Assembly: GCF_013385825.1 (NCBI RefSeq)
Contig: NZ_JACAPG010000014.1
Location: 248,001-312,000, forward strand
Source: Pseudomonas reactans
GTDB lineage: Bacteria; Pseudomonadota; Gammaproteobacteria; Pseudomonadales; Pseudomonadaceae
Direction: 5' to 3'
DNA: 64,000 bases
Under the pieces are notes generated by a model that saw only the letters and a list, made by a program, of their open reading frames with translations, made no database searches and had not been told where the DNA came from. Below are positions 43,212-55,873 of the stretch, piece by piece (the first letter of the stretch is position 1; each line of letters starts with the position of its first letter). The position numbers and the translations under genes are program-made.

Positions 43212-44131
43212 CGACGTTTCCCCAGTTCACTGCGCAACTGGTCGGCGGCGGGCAGGGCGGTGCTGATCATCAGCAGTGGCACTTGGCTGCGGCGCAGCAG
43301 CTTGGCGACATCCTTCAAACGTCCGCCGAGAAAATCCCCCAGGGGTTGGCGCACCTGACGTTTGTCCACCGCCAGTTCCACCTGCAACTGGCCTTGGGTA
43401 ACCCGCAATTGCCCACGGCTGGGCACGTTGAGCGCCAAAGGGTCATACACCTGCAACGCGATCACGTCGTTGTGCGCTGACAGTTGCTGCATCAATTGCA
43501 ACGTCCGTGACCCGGCACCGGCAAAATCACTGACCAGGCAGATCAGGTGATCGTGGCCTGCCACGGCCAGGCATTGCTGCAAGACTCTGTCCAACTGACC
43601 GTCGCCTTCGTAGTCGGGGTTGCTCGCCGTCAACGCGGCATTTTGCTGAACGATGCGACTGCACAAGGCTTCCACCCGTTTGCGGCTGCGCAAAGGCGCG
43701 ACGCTGTCGATGCGTTGATCGTTGAACACCAGGCCGCCGACGCGATCCCCGGCGTTGAACACCATCCACGCCGCCAGCGCGCCCAGCTCTGCGGCCACGG
43801 CGGACTTGAAGCTGCGCACTGAGCCGAAAAACATCGACATGCGCTGGTCCACCACGATCAGCGCCGGGCGATCGCGCTCTTCGGTAAAGGTACGCACCAC
43901 CGGTTTGCCAGTGCGCAGCGACGCACGCCAATCCAAGTGGCGCAGGTCATCGCCCGGCTGGTAGCGGCGTAGTTCATCGAAATTCAGCCCACGGCCGCGC
44001 AGGCGTGACGCATGGTTGCCAGCCAGGATGCTGCCCTGGGGCTGGCGCGCGACAAAGCTCAAGTCGCGGGCCTGGAACTGCAAGGCCATCAATTGCGCCA
44101 GGCTGACGTAGACAAAACCGTCGGTGTTCAT
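43208..44131 (-). CDS. DUF58-family protein
   Basis: 307 aa. VWA-like DUF58 domain: SRLRGRGLNFDELRRYQPGDD and HLDWRASLRTGKP are characteristic. Cytoplasmic; part of the MoxR-associated module. ATGA overlaps with the moxR gene upstream and DUF4381 downstream show a single operon. Confidence 0.9.
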   Translation of the reverse strand: MNTDGFVYVSLAQLMALQFQARDLSFVARQPQGSILAGNHASRLRGRGLNFDELRRYQPGDDLRHLDWRASLRTGKPVVRTFTEERDRPALIVVDQRMSMFFGSVRSFKSAVAAELGALAAWMVFNAGDRVGGLVFNDQRIDSVAPLRSRKRVEALCSRIVQQNAALTASNPDYEGDGQLDRVLQQCLAVAGHDHLICLVSDFAGAGSRTLQLMQQLSAHNDVIALQVYDPLALNVPSRGQLRVTQGQLQVELAVDKRQVRQPLGDFLGGRLKDVAKLLRRSQVPLLMISTALPAADQLRSELGKRR

Positions 44132-45102
44132 GCCGGAATCGCTACTTTGCTGAGCAGCCGGTCGAGCACCTGATCAGCCGTCACGCCATCCGCCACCGCG
44201 TCATAACTCAATTGCAGGCGATGGCGCAGCACCGGATGGGCGACGGCCTGCACGTTGCTCGGCGTGACAAAGGCCTGGCCTTGCAACCAGGCATCGGCCC
44301 GCGCGCAGCGGTCCAGGCCAATGCCGCCACGGGGGCTGGCGCCTAGGCTGATCCAGCGTGCCAAGTCGGCGTCGTAGTCGGCGGGGTGGCGGGTGGCGTT
44401 GATGATGTCGATCAGGTAACGGTCGATAGCCGGCGAAACCTGGATCGCGCTGACTTCCTTGCGTGCGGCGAAAATCACCTCCTGCGCCAGGGTAAATCCC
44501 TGAACCGCTTGGGTAACTGCCGCCTGTTCTTCTTCACGCAACAGGCGCAACACCTGGCTTTCGTTGTCGGCGCTGGGGTAGTCCAGCAACAGCTTCATCA
44601 CGAAGCGGTCCATCTGGGCTTCCGGTAGCGGGTAAGTGCCTTCCTGTTCGATGGGGTTTTGCGTGGCCACCACGATAAACAGTTCCGGCAGCGGGTGACT
44701 GGCGCCGGCCACGGTGATTTGCCGTTCTTCCATGGCTTCCAGCAAGGCCGCCTGGACCTTGGCCGGGGCGCGGTTGATTTCATCGGCGAGGATCAGGTTG
44801 CCGAACAGCGGGCCGGGTTGGAATCGGATCTGGTTCTGGCCATCGACCTGGTGCAGTACTTCGGCGCCGGTGATGTCGGAGGGCAGCAGGTCCGGAGTGA
44901 ACTGGATGCGACTCATCTTGGCGTCCATGTGCCGGGCCAAGGCCTTGACTGTGCGGGTCTTGGCCAGCCCAGGGAGGCTTTCCAACAGCAGATGGCCGTT
45001 GGCCAGAAGGCCCAGCAGGATCTGGCGGATCACCTGGTCCTGGCCGAGCACGCTTTCGGCCATGCTCGCTTGCAGGGCGGTCAAATCGTTGAGTGCGGTC
45101 AT
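44128..45102 (-). CDS. moxR: MoxR-family AAA+ ATPase
   Basis: 324 aa. Walker A variant ESLPGLAKT, Walker B LILADEINRA, sensor region VVATQNPIEQEGTYPLPEAQMDRF. Likely chaperone that assembles or activates complexes with the VWA partners encoded next. First gene of the operon; ATG 45102 preceded by AAGGAGG. The intergenic region up to the DUF1254 gene is 90 bp. Confidence 0.92.
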   Translation of the reverse strand: MTALNDLTALQASMAESVLGQDQVIRQILLGLLANGHLLLESLPGLAKTRTVKALARHMDAKMSRIQFTPDLLPSDITGAEVLHQVDGQNQIRFQPGPLFGNLILADEINRAPAKVQAALLEAMEERQITVAGASHPLPELFIVVATQNPIEQEGTYPLPEAQMDRFVMKLLLDYPSADNESQVLRLLREEEQAAVTQAVQGFTLAQEVIFAARKEVSAIQVSPAIDRYLIDIINATRHPADYDADLARWISLGASPRGGIGLDRCARADAWLQGQAFVTPSNVQAVAHPVLRHRLQLSYDAVADGVTADQVLDRLLSKVAIPA

Positions 45103-45192
45103 GCCTTTCCTCCTTGAAGGGCATGAACGCACGCCCTTCGTTCCATGAAAGTCGGCCTGAAATCGAGGTTACGCGCCCGCGGGCACGTGGTG

Positions 45193-46593
45193 TTACTTGA
45201 GCGGGGTCAAGGGTGGCAGTTTCCATTGACCATTACCGACCTCAGGCTTGGGCAGGTAAATGCGCAATACCGCGTAGAACGGGCCCGGTGGGGCCGGTAA
45301 CCAGTTGCTCTGTTCGGCTTTCGGTGGCTCGTGGTGCTGCAGCGCCAGAGTCAGGCCGCCATCGGCGTCACGCTTCAGGTGGGGCAGCATCCGTGAGTTG
45401 ATCAGGTAGCGCTTCTTGTGGTTCGGCACCAGCAGTTTGGTCTTGGCGTCGTACATGGTCAGCGACCAGAACGCATCGGCGGGCGGCAGTTGGTCCTTGG
45501 CAAAATGCACGGTGTAGCTGTGGCGCGCGCCATTGGCCGGCTTGCCTTCGCTGTCGACGAAGTAGCTCAGGTAAGCGGCTTCATCGGTGGAGTTGCCGAA
45601 AATACCCATGTCCGCACCGGCGTAGCGGTACAGGTAGTTGTTTTTCAGGCGATCGCGACTGCCGAACAGGTCACCGCTGCTGACCTGGTGGGTGTCGACC
45701 TTGTCCTTCTTGAACGCGGCAAACTCAGCGCGGGCATCGGAGATACCGTCTTCCAGGGCTTTGCGTTGCTCGGCGGTCAAGTCCTTGAGCTTGAAGGGCG
45801 CGCCTGGGGCGATACCGATCTTGGCAAAACGCGCCAGCAGGTCTTTTTCGCTGTCCTGGGGCGCGGCGAAGGCCAGCATGAAGTTCAGGTAACGGAATAG
45901 CTGCGGGCCTTCGGTCATGGTTGCCATCGGCTTGGGCCATTCGATCTTCGGCGCCTTGGCCGGTGCCGCCTGCTTCACGTAGCTGCTCAGCGACTGCACT
46001 TTGTAGCCGCTCTGGATCTGCTTGACCTTGCCCAGGTCTTTGTCATCGAACAACTGCGTGCGGTACAGGGCGTAGGCGATATTGCTTTCGCTGTAGACCA
46101 CGCGATCCACGTCCACCGGCTGCTGACCCTTCCAGTCCGGGCCGGCGATCATGTAGTGGCCGCCGTTGTTGCCGGTGCTGCGGGTGCCCAGGTAGGCGAA
46201 ATTCTGCGTGTACAGGTCGATCAACTGCACCGAGTAGTAGCGGTTGTCCTCGATCTTGGGCAGGGTCAACACCAGCGGTTCGCGGCGCAGGTCCATCCAG
46301 ACAAAGGAGTAGGGCGTGTCGGAATTGGGTGTGACGAACGCCGTGTCCTTGGGGGTGAACACTTGTGCGGTGTTGCCGATCTGGTTGAACGGCGCCTTGA
46401 AATTGGCACCGCCTTTGTCAACGGCCTGGGTGTAGAGCGTCTTGTACATCGCCACCACCGGAAAGCCGTACAGATAGGCTTCCTTGGCAATCGCCCGGGC
46501 CTCGCTCGGGGTGGCCGTGAAGTCGGCCCAGGCGCCGGTGCTCATGAGTATCGAGAGGCTCGCCAACAGCAGGCGCGTCGGTTTTCCAATCAT
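45193..46593 (-). CDS. DUF1254/DUF1214 exported protein
   Basis: 466 aa. Signal peptide (LLLASLSILMSTGAWADF). DUF1254 domain (about 45-180; AYLYGFPVVAMYK, VTPNSDTPYSFVWMDLR) and C-terminal DUF1214 domain (about 340-455; LPPADAFWSLTMYD, YLINSRML). Function unknown, found in the envelope of many bacteria. Upstream of moxR on the same strand. RBS GGAAGGA. Confidence 0.9.
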   Translation of the reverse strand: MIGKPTRLLLASLSILMSTGAWADFTATPSEARAIAKEAYLYGFPVVAMYKTLYTQAVDKGGANFKAPFNQIGNTAQVFTPKDTAFVTPNSDTPYSFVWMDLRREPLVLTLPKIEDNRYYSVQLIDLYTQNFAYLGTRSTGNNGGHYMIAGPDWKGQQPVDVDRVVYSESNIAYALYRTQLFDDKDLGKVKQIQSGYKVQSLSSYVKQAAPAKAPKIEWPKPMATMTEGPQLFRYLNFMLAFAAPQDSEKDLLARFAKIGIAPGAPFKLKDLTAEQRKALEDGISDARAEFAAFKKDKVDTHQVSSGDLFGSRDRLKNNYLYRYAGADMGIFGNSTDEAAYLSYFVDSEGKPANGARHSYTVHFAKDQLPPADAFWSLTMYDAKTKLLVPNHKKRYLINSRMLPHLKRDADGGLTLALQHHEPPKAEQSNWLPAPPGPFYAVLRIYLPKPEVGNGQWKLPPLTPLK

Positions 46594-46656
46594 GTTGTTG
46601 CGTCCTTCCAGAGATCTTTTTTGAGGGCGTGGGGTGAAACCGCCGAGTTAACCGGT

Positions 46657-47439
46657 TTATTTGCTGAACGTCACGTTAATCCCTGCGAACAAGGTGAACT
46701 GGGGCAAGCCGTCACCTTTGCGCGCTACCGTCCATTGTGGCTCGACAAAGGCATTGACGATGTTGCTCCCGGCTTTCCAGGCCTTGCCCGCACCCAACCC
46801 GATGGGAATGTAGTGGGTGTCGCTCTTCAAATCGAAGGTCCAGGTGCCCGTGGAACGCAGGTACCAGCCTTTCGGCAGGTTATGAATGATAAACGGCTGG
46901 AAAGTTGCACTCTCGACATGCGGGCGGTCGCGATCGCCGGCAAATGAGCTTTGGTATTGCACCAGCGCGCCCAATAATCCCCTGGGAGAAGCGTCGATGG
47001 CGATTGCCGCCAGGCCGGCATGCCATTTGCCGGTGCCGAGTTCGTCATGTTCAGCAGTGGGTGCGGTGATTTGCGGGCCGATGCCCAACTGCACGCCTTC
47101 GGTCTTGAGCAGGAAGATATCGAACAGGTTCAGGTCGCCAATGCCCGTGCTATAGCCGGTGTGGGGATCGGGGCGGGTGCTGAGGGGGAGTGTGGCGCGC
47201 AGCAACTGTGGTACGCCGATGAAGTCCGACGGTGCAATGGGCAGGGTGCCGCGCAGCAACAGGTCGTTGGTGTGGGCGTTGCTGTCGTACAGGCGCGGCG
47301 TGAAGTAGTTCTGCAGGTTGGCGCCTGGCGCCAAGTTAAGCGGGTTGTTGCTCTTGTTGGCCGTCTCGGCGTTGTCCGCCAAGGCTGGCATTGCGATAAC
47401 AGCCAGCATCAATGCCGACGCGTACGGTGACCCGAACAT
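46657..47439 (-). CDS. Outer-membrane beta-barrel-like protein
   Basis: 260 aa. Signal peptide (ALMLAVIAMPALAD, cleavage about 22). Beta-rich body with alternating aromatics and a C-terminal ...NVTFSK; resembles the phenol-MetA/transporter-type proteins sometimes labelled neuromedin-U-like. Located 63 bp upstream of the DUF1254 gene and co-directional, so likely its partner. RBS GGGGGAG. Confidence 0.78.
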   Translation of the reverse strand: MFGSPYASALMLAVIAMPALADNAETANKSNNPLNLAPGANLQNYFTPRLYDSNAHTNDLLLRGTLPIAPSDFIGVPQLLRATLPLSTRPDPHTGYSTGIGDLNLFDIFLLKTEGVQLGIGPQITAPTAEHDELGTGKWHAGLAAIAIDASPRGLLGALVQYQSSFAGDRDRPHVESATFQPFIIHNLPKGWYLRSTGTWTFDLKSDTHYIPIGLGAGKAWKAGSNIVNAFVEPQWTVARKGDGLPQFTLFAGINVTFSK

Positions 47440-47581
47440 GTGCGCTCCCCCATACCTGGGTGACTATCCCTTGTGATTAATACCTACAGGGCATGTCGGT
47501 TGAAGCTAGCAGCTAAATCCAGACGCGCTAGCCATCCAAACGAATTAGTTGCGGGGAGCGGGACGTTTCAGATGTGTGTAA

Positions 47582-47613
47582 AAGGCCGCAAATGGCCGCC
47601 CTGGCTGGGCGGC
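47582..47613 (-). terminator. Probable terminator of the single-receiver gene at 47631
   Basis: Perfect stem GCCGCCC-TGGCT-GGGCGGC (47595-47613), then GGCC...GGCC and TTTTA reading on the minus strand, 18 bp after the stop. Confidence 0.5.
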
Positions 47614-47630
47614 AGTGCGCGAAAGAGGGA

Positions 47631-47996
47631 TCAGGCAGTGGGCAACATCGATTTGACTTTGTCGCGTAATTGATCGATCGAGAAGGGTTTGGCGATCACC
47701 TGCATGCCCGTAGGCACGTCGATGTTCTCGGCATAACCGCTGGCGAACAGAATGGGCAGCGCAGGGCGCAGTTCTCGCACCTTGGCCGCCAGTTGCTTGC
47801 CGTCCATGTCCGGCAGGCCGACGTCGGTCATCATCAGGTCGATCACCTGCGCGGTGTTTTGCACCCGTATCAGCGCCTCTTCAGCGTCGGCGGCCTCCAG
47901 GACGCTGAACTCCAACTCTTCGAGTACATCGACGATGAGCATGCGCACGATGGCGTCGTCTTCGACTACGAGGATGGTGGAGGAGGTGGCGGACAT
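47631..47996 (-). CDS. Single-domain response regulator
   Basis: 121 aa CheY-like receiver: acidic pair VVEDD (10-14), phosphoacceptor Asp58 in MMTDVGLPDMDG, Lys in AKPFS. Nothing follows the receiver. Start at ATG 47996. It is separated by the 1290-aa gene from the kinases at 52376-58493, which are plausible partners; FixJ/CpdR-like or sensor-hybrid partner cannot be decided. Confidence 0.87.
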   Translation of the reverse strand: MSATSSTILVVEDDAIVRMLIVDVLEELEFSVLEAADAEEALIRVQNTAQVIDLMMTDVGLPDMDGKQLAAKVRELRPALPILFASGYAENIDVPTGMQVIAKPFSIDQLRDKVKSMLPTA

Positions 47997-48176
47997 AAAG
48001 AAAATTCCCGAGAAGTGAAGGTGCAGGTCTTGTTCAGTTAAAAGACTGTCCTCTACTGAGTTGTCTCTTTCTCGGCAAGTTCCCGATACAGGAGGATATT
48101 GTGCAGGCAAAGGGGGGGAATGTCTTGTGATAGTACGAAGTCACCTTCAGGCACGCTTGCGTTGGCTACTTCAGGC

Positions 48177-48215
48177 TCTGGTTGGTTATCGCTGAAGAAA
48201 CGACAGCCAACCAGA
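48177..48215 (-). repeat. Inverted repeat after the 1290-aa gene
   Basis: TCTGGTTGG / CCAACCAGA perfect nine-base arms, 24 bp after the stop of the 1290-aa gene. Lacks a T-tract, so only a weak terminator candidate. Confidence 0.4.
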
Positions 48216-48238
48216 CACCGATTTGGCCTGTTGTTGAC

Positions 48239-51200
48239 CTAGATCTCCACTCGGTATAGATCGGAAACGTCGATGCCGGACGCCCGAGTCGACGCGTTCA
48301 GGTCCGCCGGATCAAACACCGAGATTTTATATTCGGGCACATTAGGGGTGTCGCCATAATGCTTGAATAGGTTCTTGGTGCGGCCGCTGTTCAAGGTGCT
48401 TTCCAGTGCAGAACGCATCTGCTGTTCGGTGGTAAACGTGGCTTTTCCAAAATTGGGGTCGAAGTAAAACCATTCCTTGTGATGTTTTATCGTTTCGATG
48501 CCGGCGACAGTCACTTTATAGGGCGTCACGATAATGCCTGCTGTAATGCCATGTTCAGGGCCGCGAATCAGAAGGGTTTTTGAACTGTTGGCCCTGGCAA
48601 GCTCGGTCAGTATATCGGTATAGGGAACTTGCCTTGCCTGCACACCATTGTGAAAATTGCTGCCTAATAGGCCCTGCAGTTTATCCAGCTTGTTGCGGAA
48701 TCCGTTGATTTTATCTGCCTTGCGTTGTTCGAGAGTGGCTTTGACCGGATCAATTTTACGCAAGTCGTTAATCTCGTTGACACTCAGTGGAGAGTCCATC
48801 GAGGCGTACAGATTTTTGATAAACGTCTCTTGCTTGCCTGCTTGGGTAGCGGCGGCCATGACATTGGAGAGCGCCGCACACTCGCCTGCCGATAGCAACG
48901 AGGCTTGACTGAGGTAGAAGCCTTGCGGAAGCGCTATTGCCTTGCCGCCCGCAGCCGTTATCTCTGCGCTGAACACCCTGAAGTTCTCCTGGCTGACGGT
49001 AACTCTACGCCGCTCCATATACTTGACCAACTGACCCACCTCTTCGGGTGTTCGTCCGCGGATGATGGCAAGTTCTGCCAATTCGTTGAGCGTCAACGTG
49101 GGCGAAAACCCAGCGATGTTTTCTGGGTTTCCACCGCTATAGCCTTTTTTATAGGCATCAAGGTCAGCGGCTTTAGCAATCTCGCGTGCCGAGTTGAATC
49201 GTTCCGGAAGAACCTCCAGTTCATCTATTCGTTTGACCAGGCTTCCGAGTTCGGCGGGGCTACGGCGTTCGGCTACGGCCAGGCGTTTGAGATCATCAAT
49301 ATTCAGTGCCGTGGAGTAACCGTAGATCGCCTCTGGCCTGCCTGTGTTCTGACCTCGAATGTAGGCGGCGTTGTCCTCGGCTTTTACCCGGCTGATTGCA
49401 TCTATAAAGTCTTTGCGGAACTCTGGATTGTCTGCTGCAGGCGCCAACACCGAACCGATCATCTTTCCTATCCAGCTATCAGTAAACGCTCGAACCTCCC
49501 CCTCCAAGGCCACGACCTTTGGCGTAAAGCCTACAAGTGGCGAGCCGTAAGGCCGCATTTTGTCGGCATCGAACGCAAACCATTTGCCATTTTTCAGGAC
49601 GGCTGCGGATTCGATACTGTGCTCGCCAAGTTTCAGGCTACCCGTCGCGGCGGCGGTGTTGTTTAGGCTGACGGCTTTCAGTAGGTCATAACTGCCGGTA
49701 GCCCCCCTGAGTTTGTTGACCCCCTCAGCGAGCTTGTTGACCCCACTACCGATAAGCTTCCCACCGCCCCCGAGGAAACCAATCACACCATCCACGGGGT
49801 TGAGTTGCCCGAAAACAGCCGCGCCAATGACTTTGGTTGCCCGTGCCACTTTGGTCGCGGTGGACACCGCGCTACCGGCGATCTTCGTCAGCTTTCCGGC
49901 CGCGCCCACACCGGCGGTCAGGAAACCAAATATGTCCAGTCCGAGATCGACAATACCCTCGCCAATTTTTCCCTGACTAAAGTTCTTGACTGCCGAAACA
50001 AAAGGGATCAAGTCCAGCATGAAATGACCGACGGAATTGGCGGCTCCGCGATATTTATCGCCCGTGGTCTGCCCAAGCGCCTGTTTATGGATAGCGGGGT
50101 CATCGAGATTGATATGTTCAACAAAAGCGTCAGCGATAAGTTGAGTGCGCGTCGAAGCGAAGCTGTCCAGCCGCGGGTCGTTGGGCACTGATTGCTCGGT
50201 GCTCAGGCTGGCAGCGTTTAAAGAGGGCGTGAACGCTTTCTTTTCATACTCGATATTTGCCGTTTGCCAGGAACCCGTTGTTGCGTTACTTGCCGGCACC
50301 TTTCGGATAGCGCCCCCATTGAAGTCAATTTCATACGCAGCAGGCACCCCGTCACGCTCAATTCTTACCAGCAATTTCGGGTCTTTTGGTAGCTGCGTCT
50401 TATCAAAGAAACCCGTTCCCAGTTTTTGGGAGTGGGTTTGATAAAAACTGACCTTGCCATATTCAAAGTTTTCGCGATCTTGCAGAGGTAATTGAGAAAT
50501 CAGGTGCTTGATGGAGGTACCGACCGCGCTCTTCTTTTCTTCGATGGTGTTTTTGAATTGCGATTCAAACGCAGCGAACACTCCAAACCCTGGGTTCTCG
50601 TTCAGTTGCGCCACGGGGGTGCGGGGGTCGGTAGAGGTGTACGTTGAGTTAGCGTCAGCGTACATCATGGTGACATCCAACAGCGAGTGTGGGCCGAACT
50701 CAGTGACCGCCCCATGAGGGAGCGCTGTGATCACTTTTTGTTCAAACATTGATTCCTGGCCCGGGAAGCGTTTTTTAAGCTCCGCCAGCGCCATTTCTTT
50801 ACGGGAGGGGATGTCCTTCTCAAAGGCCTGTGCTGCCTGCGCCATTGACGATTGGCGGGTATTGAAGGTGGTCAGCAGCGTATTTAGTTCATCGGCTGAG
50901 TATTGATGGTCGTCTTTTTTTTCCAGCACACCATTGGCAACGCCCCAATCAATCAGTGCGCTACGTTGTGCTTCTTCAGTGACAGCAGGGTTTGCCAGGC
51001 TCGCGCCTTCGGCCTCAAGCATGACTTGGGCATAGGTCATGCTGGCCACCCGTCCAGGCGTTGCGGCTTCTATTGTTGCAGCAGCCACCGCGAGGTTGAC
51101 CCAGGCCGGGCTGCCGTAGGTCACCCTGTCCGGGATGTCCTTGATCAGAAAAACCGGCGCGCGAGCGGCCAATAACAAGTGTGTAGCAGCATCCGCCATC

Positions 51201-52111
51201 TCGGGGCCAGCCTTGAGCGGGTCCGATAAGTGCGTTTTCAGGCCATTCACTATCTCGGACGCGGGCTTGCCCCAGTGGTTTTCGCTGGCCAGATCGAACC
51301 CGCCGAGGGTGTTGCGTTTAGGGACTCTGCTGGAGCCCGGATCGGGGTCATGGTCCAGTTGCAGTACCAGTGCAGCCAGCAGGTAGTCCAAGGTGCTTCT
51401 ATCTGTAGGAACCCCCTTCATGTGGTCCCGAAATAATATACCCGCCTGTTGCGCCGTTGGAGAACTTACAAGCGCGTTCAGCGTGCTGACCGGGTCCCTC
51501 AGTGTCTGCGCGGTAAGCGTCATGTTGTCCCTCAAGTACTCCAACAGTCGTCCGCGATACCCTTCACTCAGCGCAAGCCGGCGGCCTATAGTTCGTAACG
51601 TTTTCTGCTCACCTTTGCTCATTGGCACCGGCCAACCAAGTGCTCCGTCCAAACTTCCCAGTGGGTGTTCCTGCGACCGGTTGATCACCGAGTCCGAAAG
51701 CCCGCCCAGAGAGAAGTGGTCGTGAGGCATACGCAAGCCAAGGTGGTTGATAAATGATTCAAGCGTAGTGTTCTCACCCAGCGCCGTGAAACCTGCCGAA
51801 TCTGAATGAAGCGCCATGGGCGTTGTTTTCAGCGCGTGAAGGACTGCCGTTGAGGACGCGTCAGGGCCTAAACGATCAGCCACCTGGGCAAGCTTGCCTC
51901 CAAGAACCTTCAAGTTATGGTTATGACCCAACGCCTGGTTGAGATTGAAGGGGCGACCGAGTGCGCTGACGGCGAGTGGTTGCTCCGTTTGTTCAGACGC
52001 CTTGTCGCTAGACACTGGAGGCGCGGCTGGCGGAAGTTGGGCAGGTTCCGACGTCTGCAAGGAGAGGGCTGTGGGTGATGAAACGTGACGGGATTGCGAA
52101 GGAATAGTCAT
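48239..52111 (-). CDS. Large YopT-like (C58) effector/toxin candidate, paralogue A
   Basis: 1290 aa, no signal peptide. The first 50 residues are Ser/Pro/Gln rich, with Ile3 and no acidic residue before Glu22, as in type III effectors. Long helical N-terminal region to about 650; hydrophobic segment about 695-795 (LIPFVSAVKNF, GEGIVDLGLDIFGFL, LNPVDGVIGFLGGG); two copies of a roughly 50-residue repeat (about 918 and 985; GxPExIxGYS...RxPxELGxLVK); C-terminal Cys-His-Asp set: Cys1078 in SAGECAALS, His1187 in PEHGI, Asp1218 in FDPNFG, matching the peptidase C58 signature. A full hrp box precedes it. Base composition differs from its neighbours. Effector function and protease activity are inference; T3SS genes are outside the window. 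Weak ribosome-binding site. Confidence 0.8.
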   Translation of the reverse strand: MTIPSQSRHVSSPTALSLQTSEPAQLPPAAPPVSSDKASEQTEQPLAVSALGRPFNLNQALGHNHNLKVLGGKLAQVADRLGPDASSTAVLHALKTTPMALHSDSAGFTALGENTTLESFINHLGLRMPHDHFSLGGLSDSVINRSQEHPLGSLDGALGWPVPMSKGEQKTLRTIGRRLALSEGYRGRLLEYLRDNMTLTAQTLRDPVSTLNALVSSPTAQQAGILFRDHMKGVPTDRSTLDYLLAALVLQLDHDPDPGSSRVPKRNTLGGFDLASENHWGKPASEIVNGLKTHLSDPLKAGPEMADAATHLLLAARAPVFLIKDIPDRVTYGSPAWVNLAVAAATIEAATPGRVASMTYAQVMLEAEGASLANPAVTEEAQRSALIDWGVANGVLEKKDDHQYSADELNTLLTTFNTRQSSMAQAAQAFEKDIPSRKEMALAELKKRFPGQESMFEQKVITALPHGAVTEFGPHSLLDVTMMYADANSTYTSTDPRTPVAQLNENPGFGVFAAFESQFKNTIEEKKSAVGTSIKHLISQLPLQDRENFEYGKVSFYQTHSQKLGTGFFDKTQLPKDPKLLVRIERDGVPAAYEIDFNGGAIRKVPASNATTGSWQTANIEYEKKAFTPSLNAASLSTEQSVPNDPRLDSFASTRTQLIADAFVEHINLDDPAIHKQALGQTTGDKYRGAANSVGHFMLDLIPFVSAVKNFSQGKIGEGIVDLGLDIFGFLTAGVGAAGKLTKIAGSAVSTATKVARATKVIGAAVFGQLNPVDGVIGFLGGGGKLIGSGVNKLAEGVNKLRGATGSYDLLKAVSLNNTAAATGSLKLGEHSIESAAVLKNGKWFAFDADKMRPYGSPLVGFTPKVVALEGEVRAFTDSWIGKMIGSVLAPAADNPEFRKDFIDAISRVKAEDNAAYIRGQNTGRPEAIYGYSTALNIDDLKRLAVAERRSPAELGSLVKRIDELEVLPERFNSAREIAKAADLDAYKKGYSGGNPENIAGFSPTLTLNELAELAIIRGRTPEEVGQLVKYMERRRVTVSQENFRVFSAEITAAGGKAIALPQGFYLSQASLLSAGECAALSNVMAAATQAGKQETFIKNLYASMDSPLSVNEINDLRKIDPVKATLEQRKADKINGFRNKLDKLQGLLGSNFHNGVQARQVPYTDILTELARANSSKTLLIRGPEHGITAGIIVTPYKVTVAGIETIKHHKEWFYFDPNFGKATFTTEQQMRSALESTLNSGRTKNLFKHYGDTPNVPEYKISVFDPADLNASTRASGIDVSDLYRVEI

Positions 52112-52182
52112 GCGCGTGCACCATGTAAGAGTAAAGGTGTGCGTCTATCACGCGGATCTTCCTTTTTCCCAGACGCCAAAGG

Positions 52183-52211
52183 TCTGTGGGAAAACGGTAC
52201 TCTCGGGTTCC
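52183..52211 (-). promoter_or_regulatory. Consensus hrp box (HrpL/RspL promoter) of the 1290-aa gene
   Basis: On the minus strand: GGAACC-N16-CCACAGA, a full match to GGAACY-N15-17-CCACNNA. It lies 71 bp before the ATG of the 1290-aa gene and in the correct orientation. This is the promoter type of type III secretion genes in pseudomonads. Confidence 0.82.
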
Positions 52212-52375
52212 GAATGCGGTGCGGGCTAAATATAAGCAGATAAAACAGTGACTAAGTGTGATCGGTTCACTCAGGAACGATTCATCTCACGCGGACTTAT
52301 GTGGCATAAAAATAGCGTTCAACAGCACCTTTGGGGCAAACTCCCGGTTTTTCCACACTTGGCCAAGGCATGCCC

Positions 52376-55873
<3,498 letters not shown>

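Noticed and set aside
47440..47630. Small RNA in the 190-bp gap after the outer-membrane gene start
   Set aside because: One good hairpin is explained as the terminator of the 47631 gene; no promoter for an independent RNA is evident.
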